Below, in pieces: positions 15,193 through 20,390 of a stretch of 20,390 nt of DNA (within the stretch, counting starts at the first letter, position 1; each line of letters opens with the position of its first letter). Both the position numbers and the translations under genes were made by a program. Source of the DNA: CAZFQG01 sp964520785 (GTDB taxonomy: Bacteria; Planctomycetota; Planctomycetia; Pirellulales; Thermoguttaceae); assembly GCA_964520785.1 (NCBI GenBank), contig CAZFQG010000115.1, forward strand, positions 1-20,390. The letters run 5' to 3'. Under the pieces are notes generated by a model. It was given only the letters and a program-made list of their open reading frames with translations, had not been told where the DNA came from and did not search any database.

Positions 15193-15540
15193 CTAAATTG
15201 CCTCCCCGCCCCGTTCTCCCGTTCTTATTCGAATGCATTCTTCCAAAGGAAGCACCAAAATCTTCCCATCGCCGATCTCGCCTTTTTCGCCGGTTCGTCC
15301 CCCTTTGAGAATAGCCTGGATGGTCGGTTCCAAGAAGGCGTCGTTGACGGCGATCATGAGCTGAACCTTGCGGACCAGATTGATCGTAACTTCATGGCCG
15401 CGATAGACTTCCGCATGACCCTTCTGCCGGCCGAATCCCTGCACGTCCATGACGGTCATCCGAAACACTTCCACCTCGGCCAGGGCCGTCTTTACCGCTT
15501 CCAAACGGTTTGGTTGAATAATTGCGATGATTAGCTTCAT
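15193..15540 (-). CDS. glnB: P-II nitrogen regulatory protein
   Basis: P-II proteins are cytosolic trimers that sense 2-oxoglutarate and ATP/ADP and control ammonium transport, glutamine synthetase and nitrogen genes. The 115-residue product starts MKLIIAIIQPNRLEAVKTAL and has the T-loop motif VQGFGRQKGHAEVYRGHEVT. It has a B-loop with TG (83-84) and EIGDGKI (88-94), and the C-loop end CIRIRTGERGGEAI. Tyr46 is kept, but the position of Tyr51, the classic uridylylation site, is Val51, so control by GlnD-type modification is not expected. The B-loop is three residues longer than in E. coli GlnB, which explains 115 versus 112 residues. ATG 15540 fits the family N-terminus, with AAGGA about 12 bases upstream; the frame is open to 15645 without conserved sequence. 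No amtB or glnA lies nearby. glnB versus glnK cannot be separated here. Confidence 0.9.
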   Translation of the reverse strand: MKLIIAIIQPNRLEAVKTALAEVEVFRMTVMDVQGFGRQKGHAEVYRGHEVTINLVRKVQLMIAVNDAFLEPTIQAILKGGRTGEKGEIGDGKILVLPLEECIRIRTGERGGEAI

Positions 15541-15687
15541 TCTTATCTTTATCCTTCCGCGAACTCGATCATACTCCCTCTCGGAAACAACCGACGGGGC
15601 GACCGTCCCGGGGAGAGACCCCAGTATTGTAGCGGTAGTCGCCAAACCGATCTGCGCGTCTTTGTCGCCGCCTCCGGATTGGCGGCA

Positions 15688-17634
15688 CTATTCCACTTCC
15701 AAGACCAGTTCCGTGAACCGAGGCAGCTCTCGTCCGCCGAAACGGATATCCACCGGTATCGCAAGCCGCCCCGGTTCGGCCTCTTTCGGGATGACGAAGG
15801 CAACGGGCATCCGCCCGTCTTCTTTGGGCGGAACCGTGACGGAACTCCATTGCGTCCGCGCTCGGGCACCCTCCTCGCTCCAGGACGAGGGAAGCACCGC
15901 GCGGCATTCGGCCGGTTTCGGCCCGGTCGCGTGATTGGTAACGATGACCTCGAATTCCACCGTCTCGCCGCGCGCAGCGTGGATTTCGTAGGGGAAACAC
16001 CGCACCCACCATTCGTCCATGCCGAAGTTCGCGTGTTCCCAGGGAAACAAAGCGCCGAATTCCGCCTCGCGTTTGGCGAGGTTCTCCCGCATGAAGGCGT
16101 ATTGCTCGGCCGAGAATTCCCAAGCCGGATCGACATGGGGGTTGAACAGATGCGTCGGCTGGAGCCGCTCGAGAAGATCAAGGCAGCGGTTGAATCCGAC
16201 GCCGGCGCCGAGCCAGTTCCGGTTCTGGGCGCAATAGTCGTCCATCCCGGCCGGCGTGAAAGAGTCTCCGACGAAGAACATCTTCGCGCCGTGTCCCTCC
16301 ACCAACAATCCCGCATGGTAGAGCGTCTGTCCGGGGAATGTGTATGCGGTGAGCGTGAATTCGTGCCATTCCCACGATTGGCCGTCCTTTTTCACCCGGT
16401 CCACGGCGATGGGGTTGGCGTCCACGCAGGGGAGCCGCCAGCCGAGTGGGTTGGTGATGACCGAGGCGACCGACTCGTCCGTGAGGACGGGGCAACCCAA
16501 CGCCTCCTTCAGAGCATTGATTCCGGCCGTGTGGTCGTTGTGATAGTGGGTCACCCATATCCCGTCGCCCTTCTCGATCTCGCCTTCATCAAGGAGTTTC
16601 TTCACCTGATCGACGACCCCCCGGCCGGAGCAGTCCATCACCAACGCGTGTTTCGTGTCGGAAATGAGGATCCAGGTCGTGCTGAAATGCCTTAGGCACG
16701 ATGGTACCTCCTTGTGCGGGGCGAATTCCATGTGGTGCGCGGCGCCGGCGAACTCGGCGAAATAAGCGGGAAAATAGTGCCGCAGCGCCGAAACGGCCAC
16801 GTACCGGTCGTAGCACGCCTCGATCCGCTCTCGGACGGCCCGGCACGCCTTCGCGATGCTCTCGGTTCCTTCCATGACACTTCCGTGCGAGGGGATCAGG
16901 AAATCGGCCTGCGCACCGGCGAGTGTTTTCAAGCTTTCGAACAGCTCCCTCCGGGCACCCAAGAACCCGTGATAATCCCCCACGGTATGTGATCCGGAAC
17001 GGTTGCCGTGCTGCAAGCTGTGCAGGTCCCAAATCCGGCCCTCGTCGTAAAGGGTATCCCCCGAGAAGACGGCCGCGATTCCGTCGACCTTCACCAGATA
17101 GCTCACCGCGGCGTCCGTATGCCCCGGCGTCGCCAGGACGGTGATCCGGGCCGGTCCCCAGGAGAACGTCTCGCCCGGCTTGACCGTTCGCGCCACCGGG
17201 AGCGGTTCGGCGCGCATTAGCCGGTGGGGGTGGAAGTTGTATACGCCCCACCGCTTGGCCGGATCGTTCCAGAACGACGCGACGTCGTCAAACCAGGGCT
17301 TCTCCGCCTCGCTCACCCAAACCTCGGCCCCTTTGCCCACGTAATCCGCCGCGCCGCAGGTTTGATCGCGATGGTGATGCGTAAAGCAAATTCTCTCGAC
17401 CTTCGAGACTCCCAAATCCTTCAAGTCCGCCTCCAACGGCGCTTCGGCGCAGTCGAAGAGCAGGGCCTTTTCGCCGTCGTGCAGGATTCCGACGTTGATC
17501 GGGCCGCGCGAGACGGCCAAGTGGGGCGAAAGGATACGAAGCGTGGGAGTTTCTGCTTCCGCGGTTGCCGCGAACGCGACTTGGATCGCGATAAGGCAAG
17601 GCAGAATTCGAACGGTTTGCCTCGGTTTATTCAT
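15688..17634 (-). CDS. Exported tandem metallo-beta-lactamase-fold protein with C-terminal beta domain
   Basis: The 648-residue product has a signal peptide (about 1-27, ILPCLIAIQVAFAATAEA). Two metallo-beta-lactamase (MBL) domains follow. The first, about 35-275, shows FTHHHRDQ (85-91), PGHTD (170-174), SGDT (191-194) and IPSHG (247-251). The second, about 315-505, shows VTHYHNDH (361-368), PGQT (434-437), GDS (456-458) and NPH (498-500). In the first the last His of HxHxDH is Gln91; in the second the PGHT His is Gln436. The last about 100 residues (ETVEFEVIVTNHATG onward) look like an Ig-type NEW3 domain found in exported glycosidases. The activity is probably hydrolytic but the substrate is unknown. 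ATG 17634 matches the signal peptide. It lies 63 bases after the stop of the glycoside-hydrolase-like gene with no terminator between, so they are probably co-transcribed. Confidence 0.85.
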   Translation of the reverse strand: MNKPRQTVRILPCLIAIQVAFAATAEAETPTLRILSPHLAVSRGPINVGILHDGEKALLFDCAEAPLEADLKDLGVSKVERICFTHHHRDQTCGAADYVGKGAEVWVSEAEKPWFDDVASFWNDPAKRWGVYNFHPHRLMRAEPLPVARTVKPGETFSWGPARITVLATPGHTDAAVSYLVKVDGIAAVFSGDTLYDEGRIWDLHSLQHGNRSGSHTVGDYHGFLGARRELFESLKTLAGAQADFLIPSHGSVMEGTESIAKACRAVRERIEACYDRYVAVSALRHYFPAYFAEFAGAAHHMEFAPHKEVPSCLRHFSTTWILISDTKHALVMDCSGRGVVDQVKKLLDEGEIEKGDGIWVTHYHNDHTAGINALKEALGCPVLTDESVASVITNPLGWRLPCVDANPIAVDRVKKDGQSWEWHEFTLTAYTFPGQTLYHAGLLVEGHGAKMFFVGDSFTPAGMDDYCAQNRNWLGAGVGFNRCLDLLERLQPTHLFNPHVDPAWEFSAEQYAFMRENLAKREAEFGALFPWEHANFGMDEWWVRCFPYEIHAARGETVEFEVIVTNHATGPKPAECRAVLPSSWSEEGARARTQWSSVTVPPKEDGRMPVAFVIPKEAEPGRLAIPVDIRFGGRELPRFTELVLEVE

Positions 17635-17697
17635 GGGAAGTGGGCCTTTCGAAATCGGTGTTCGTGGCAGCCCCTTTTTTCGTGATACCAATGAGGT

Positions 17698-19668
17698 CTA
17701 CTTGGAAGAAGAGACCACGATGCGCGTTTCATGGGGAGGCAGTTCCAGGCGGATGCCGCCTTCTGTCGGTTCGGCGCCGGCGATCCCGCCGTCCGTCGGA
17801 TTGAGCAGCGATACGGCGGATGCCTCGGGAATTCCGGCGAGCACCCCCTCGTACGCCGTTTCCGAGACGTTGGCCAGGACGAGTATGTCCCGGCCGTCGC
17901 GGGAGAAATGCCCCAGACAGACGGTTTCACGCGCCGGGGTGATCCTGTATGGTAGTCCGGCGGCCCGGCGGATTTGGTCCGCCGGATTCTCAACGCTCCA
18001 CGGGCCACGCACGACGAGACCCCCTTGGGTTTCGAAGGCCTTCAGCTTCTCGGATACCGATTCCGGCGGGACGACCCCTTCCGGCAACAGCAGGACCTCA
18101 AACGCATGACCGGCGGTTTCGAGCGCGCCGTCGTCGCCGAGGGTCATGTCCTCGAGCGTTTCGTGGTCGACGAGATTGAACGGGATTTGGTTCCGCTGGA
18201 GGAGTTGGCCATCGCGGAGGAACGACGCCGCGAGTGCCCGCGCTCTCGGGGTCTGCTCTTCATCCTTGATCGGTCCGGCTACGGGGCGATATTCCTCCCA
18301 GAGGTCGCGAATGGGGTAGTACAGCAAGACGCGCCGCTCGATCTTGGCCCCCTTCAGAAGCGAGTTGAGCCGGCCGACGAAATCGCCATAGGCCTTCGTT
18401 TGTTCGGGCGGGCGGTCCTCGGGGCCGTAGTACAGCGTAAACTCCGTCACGCCCCAGCAGGCCTGCCACGCGGCCGTCGCCTGCATCTTCTCGACGGAGG
18501 CGGGACCCTGGCCGCCCATCTTCTGGATGAAATCGCTCACCTCGGTCATCGCGCGGCGATTTCCGCCCAGCACCGCCGCCGAACTCGGAAGCCCCGCGGT
18601 CAGCCATCCAACATGAATGACGTCGCCGGGATTCGAGGACAGCATGTCCAGTCCGGGCCAGTCCATCCGTTTCAGCGATTCCAGCGCGTTGCCGTACAGC
18701 GGCACGTGGTGGATGATCCGTTCCTCCCACAGCGAATGCCCCGAGGAGGCGACCCCCTTGGGGCGGCACCAGTTCTGAATCGGCCCGAAGAACCGCTCCG
18801 CCATCAGGTCGGAGATGAGACTCCAGTACCGCCTCCGGGTCCGCTTCGCCGCCTCGGAGTCCCCTTCGAAGAGGTCGCGGCGCCGCTCGAGAAGGTCTTC
18901 GCCATAACGCCTTTGATATTCCGCCGCCAGATCGTCCGACCAGGGGACCGACGGGTAGTCCTTCACCGCCGGGTCCACCGGATCCTGCACGTGGACCCGC
19001 TTGCGGACCTCCTCCGGCAACTGGCCCAGATTCACCGCCATCAGCGAAGGTTCATCGGTGAAGAACGCTTGAATCGTCTTGCCGAAATGGGGCTCAAGCC
19101 GTTTCCAATACCGCTCGTGCGTCACGCCTATAAACGTCTTCATGGCCTCCGCGTCGATCAAGTTCGGACACCGCCGCGCGGCGTAGAAGTTGTTCGCCGC
19201 GTGGGAATGCTCGTATGCCGCCCGGACCGCGAACGGCGGATCGCCACCGGGGGCGTAGATCAGCTCTTGGGCTTCGAACCGCGGATTCACCTCCAACACG
19301 CGTCCGCCGGCGGCGCCGCTGGGGTAGCCGTCCTCGTCATAAATCCACGCGACCATCCCCCGTTCCACGCACGCCTCGACCAGCTTCTCGACCTTGTCCC
19401 ATTCGGCCGCATCCTCCAAATAGTCCTTCGACCCCACGTTGAGCACCAGTCCTCCCAGTCCCCGCTGGAGATAATACTCCATCCCCTCGGGATTGGCCCG
19501 GGCAAGGGGGACATGGCCATGCACGATTTGAAGCGGCCGGTCGGCAAGAGCCGGAGTATTCCAAGCGGGGAGCCAGCCGGCCGGGACGGCCGTTTCACCG
19601 GCGCTGACGAGACCGGAGGGGAAAAGGAGAAGGCACAGACCGAGAAGGACAATCTTGCGGTGATCCAT
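17698..19668 (-). CDS. Exported glycoside-hydrolase-like protein (GH106-like type)
   Basis: The 656-residue product has a signal peptide (MDHRKIVLLGLCLLLFPSGL, cleavage near VSAGE). The N-terminal half looks like a TIM-barrel glycosidase: GLGGLVLNVGSKDYL (70-84), GMVAWIYDEDGYPSGAAGGR (104-123), AFFTDEPSLM (201-210, with acidic D205 and E206) and SSGHSLWEE (308-316). These motifs recall the GH106-like alpha-L-rhamnosidase group and related unclassified planctomycete proteins, but family and substrate remain open. The C-terminal part holds a segment like a glutamine-amidotransferase-type beta-galactosidase trimerisation region (VLLLPEGVVPPESVSEKLKA) and a final all-beta domain. ATG 19668 is chosen for the signal peptide; an in-frame ATG at 19680 is also possible, while the codon at 19725 lies ahead of the predicted transcription start. 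It heads a likely operon with the tandem-MBL gene. Confidence 0.75.
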   Translation of the reverse strand: MDHRKIVLLGLCLLLFPSGLVSAGETAVPAGWLPAWNTPALADRPLQIVHGHVPLARANPEGMEYYLQRGLGGLVLNVGSKDYLEDAAEWDKVEKLVEACVERGMVAWIYDEDGYPSGAAGGRVLEVNPRFEAQELIYAPGGDPPFAVRAAYEHSHAANNFYAARRCPNLIDAEAMKTFIGVTHERYWKRLEPHFGKTIQAFFTDEPSLMAVNLGQLPEEVRKRVHVQDPVDPAVKDYPSVPWSDDLAAEYQRRYGEDLLERRRDLFEGDSEAAKRTRRRYWSLISDLMAERFFGPIQNWCRPKGVASSGHSLWEERIIHHVPLYGNALESLKRMDWPGLDMLSSNPGDVIHVGWLTAGLPSSAAVLGGNRRAMTEVSDFIQKMGGQGPASVEKMQATAAWQACWGVTEFTLYYGPEDRPPEQTKAYGDFVGRLNSLLKGAKIERRVLLYYPIRDLWEEYRPVAGPIKDEEQTPRARALAASFLRDGQLLQRNQIPFNLVDHETLEDMTLGDDGALETAGHAFEVLLLPEGVVPPESVSEKLKAFETQGGLVVRGPWSVENPADQIRRAAGLPYRITPARETVCLGHFSRDGRDILVLANVSETAYEGVLAGIPEASAVSLLNPTDGGIAGAEPTEGGIRLELPPHETRIVVSSSK

Positions 19669-19728
19669 AACTTGGGGCATGGCAAGGGGATGTGGTCGAC
19701 ACCGGGAAGCCCGGCATCGTTTCAACCC

Positions 19729-19757
19729 ATTGTAGCTCGTTTATCACTCGCCAGCAA
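19729..19757 (-). promoter_or_regulatory. Candidate promoter of the GH/MBL operon
   Basis: On the minus strand TTGCTG (19752-19757) and TACAAT (19729-19734) are 17 bases apart. The predicted start near 19722 leaves a leader of about 54 bases before ATG 19668. The -35 is a weak match. Confidence 0.45.
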
Positions 19758-19912
19758 TCCGGAGTCGTGTCAGGAGCCGCCCTCTGTTCCTACGGCGAGC
19801 GTTGAGGGAATCCGCCAATCCGCTACTTCCATTGCGTCTCCCGAGTGGGCCGACACAAATGGGACAAGAGGTGTCAAGGCACCTCGGGCCGGCGGAACCG
19901 CGCGAAACAGCA

Positions 19913-20036
19913 CTAGTGCTTTGTCAACACTTGTTTTACGGTTTGGCACCACGCCGAAGTGCCGCAATCGCCCGGATGAACCCGAAACGTCAGCCCCGAT
20001 TCCTACGTCTGACAAATACGTTTGACAAAGCACTAG
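19913..20036. mobile_element. MITE-like element with 15-base terminal inverted repeats
   Basis: CTAGTGCTTTGTCAA (19913-19927) is the exact inverse complement of TTGACAAAGCACTAG (20022-20036). The 124-base unit has no coding capacity. Both ends carry CTAG, so the element could be 116 bases with a CTAG target duplication, or have inserted at CTAG with TA duplicated, as IS630/Tc1-type elements do. The interior shows weak further end similarity (TTTGT and ACG motifs). No transposase is present in the window, so movement would need one elsewhere. Only one copy is visible here. Confidence 0.65.
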
Positions 20037-20094
20037 CCGGAATTGCTGAAGTCACATCCTATATTCCCCATCCTTTCTAGATTAACGCAATCAT

Positions 20095-20122
20095 CCCGGC
20101 CGTGCCACTGGCCGGGTTTTTT
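20095..20122 (+). terminator. Intrinsic terminator with no visible plus-strand gene upstream
   Basis: CCCGGCC (20095-20101) pairs with GGCCGGG (20110-20116) over an 8-base loop and is followed at once by TTTTTT (20117-20122). The minus strand has no T run beyond the stem, so it works on plus-strand transcripts. Confidence 0.85.
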
Positions 20123-20145
20123 GCGGGGGTTTTTTGAAATCCCAC

Positions 20146-20175
20146 TTGGCACTCCGCCTCGAACATGGTTAAAAT
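20146..20175 (+). promoter_or_regulatory. Candidate promoter of the right-edge gene
   Basis: TTGGCA (20146-20151) and TAAAAT (20170-20175) are 18 bases apart, just after the terminator at 20095-20122. The predicted start near 20182 is about 50 bases before ATG 20232. Confidence 0.45.
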
Positions 20176-20231
20176 GGATGCCGTAGACGTCACCCTTCCA
20201 ACACGCTCCATCCCAAAGCAGAATTCACGGC

Positions 20232-20390
20232 ATGGTTTCCCTGATCACCCGTCACGACGAAATCGACCGCTTGGCGCGACTCGAACCAGATTTAAGACTC
20301 CCGACCCCTTTAAGCGTTCCCGCTTTAAGCGTTCCCGCCGGGAAATGGCGAATCGACTTCTGGCTTCGAAGGATTGCGATCACCGGATTA
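20232..20390 (+). CDS. N-terminal part of an unrecognised gene (3' end outside window)
   Basis: An open frame of 53 codons runs from ATG 20232 to the end of the window. It begins MVSLITRHDEIDRLARLEPD and continues with a proline-containing segment and KWRIDFWLRRIAI. No family is recognised and no signal peptide is seen. The frame contains two perfect adjacent copies of TTTAAGCGTTCCCGC (20309-20338), giving LSVPA twice. The ribosome site is weak. A promoter-like sequence lies 57 bases upstream. A second open frame from ATG 20165 is also unbroken to the edge but gives an Arg-rich, shadow-like sequence. The call rests on position and protein-like composition only. Confidence 0.45.
   Translation, partial: MVSLITRHDEIDRLARLEPDLRLPTPLSVPALSVPAGKWRIDFWLRRIAITGL
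20291..20338 (+). repeat. 15-base in-frame tandem repeat
   Basis: TTTAAGCGTTCCCGC occurs twice head to tail (20309-20323 and 20324-20338). A diverged third copy, TTTAAGACTCCCGAC, lies at 20291-20305, three bases before. The unit is a multiple of three, so the reading frame is kept. Confidence 0.8.

Larger units (their letters stand above)
19669..20231. other. 563-base region between divergent genes
   Basis: The stretch separates the minus-strand GH/MBL operon from a plus-strand gene at the right edge. It holds a candidate minus-strand promoter (19729-19757), a MITE-like element (19913-20036), a plus-strand terminator (20095-20122) and a plus-strand promoter candidate (20146-20175). The remainder, 19758-19912, shows no gene or recognised RNA. 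A minus-strand frame at 19770-20033 crosses the MITE and is not called. Confidence 0.6.

Noticed and set aside
17974..20025. Plus-strand open frame of 683 codons opposite the GH-like gene and into the MITE
   Set aside because: Antisense shadow that continues into a non-coding repeat element; no protein-like features.

Overview
The window reads as a chromosomal segment from a member of the Planctomycetota or a close relative in the PVC group, probably GC-rich and possibly from a metagenome assembly. The clues are a degenerate J-like domain fused to a membrane anchor, a SpoVG with a zinc-ribbon insert next to ispE, several exported PEP-CTERM proteins (one also with a dockerin), and a Gfo/Idh/MocA remnant of the type abundant in planctomycetes. 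These are family-level recognitions made by eye; no database search was run.

Left part, all on the + strand (1-5320). It holds the 3' end of 6-phosphogluconate dehydrogenase (gnd) closed by a strong terminator, then a good sigma70-type promoter driving ispE (isoprenoid precursor synthesis) and spoVG 31 bases behind it. After these come a J-like/TM/PEGA-like membrane protein, an unknown lipoprotein, and a decayed Gfo/Idh/MocA oxidoreductase. A terminator at 5350-5383 marks the switch to the minus strand.

Middle and right part, all on the - strand (5430-19668). Two adjacent paralogous exported proteins (LamG-like domain, two carbohydrate-binding-like repeats, PEP-CTERM anchor) form a likely two-gene operon. 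Upstream of them lie a 741-base region with no convincing gene, a GH71/GH99-like glycosidase with a CBM9-like tail, an unrecognised exported 589-residue protein, a small PEP-CTERM protein with its own promoter and terminator, and a P-II signal protein with Val at the usual uridylylation position. Next is a likely two-gene operon of an exported glycoside-hydrolase-like protein and a tandem metallo-beta-lactamase-fold protein. Much of this half looks aimed at extracellular glycan handling: two exported hydrolase-like enzymes plus surface proteins with sugar-binding folds. That link is inferred from co-location only.

Right edge (19669-20390). A 124-base MITE-like element with perfect 15-base terminal inverted repeats is followed by a clear + strand terminator that has no visible gene before it, then a promoter-like sequence and the start of a + strand gene running off the window. 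The most unusual items are the paralogous surface-protein pair with dockerin plus PEP-CTERM, the tandem MBL protein with two differently altered metal sites, the zinc-ribbon SpoVG, the P-II variant, and the MITE beside the orphan terminator. I see no rRNA, tRNA, CRISPR array or intact transposase. I did not find a clear-cut new defence or mobile system.
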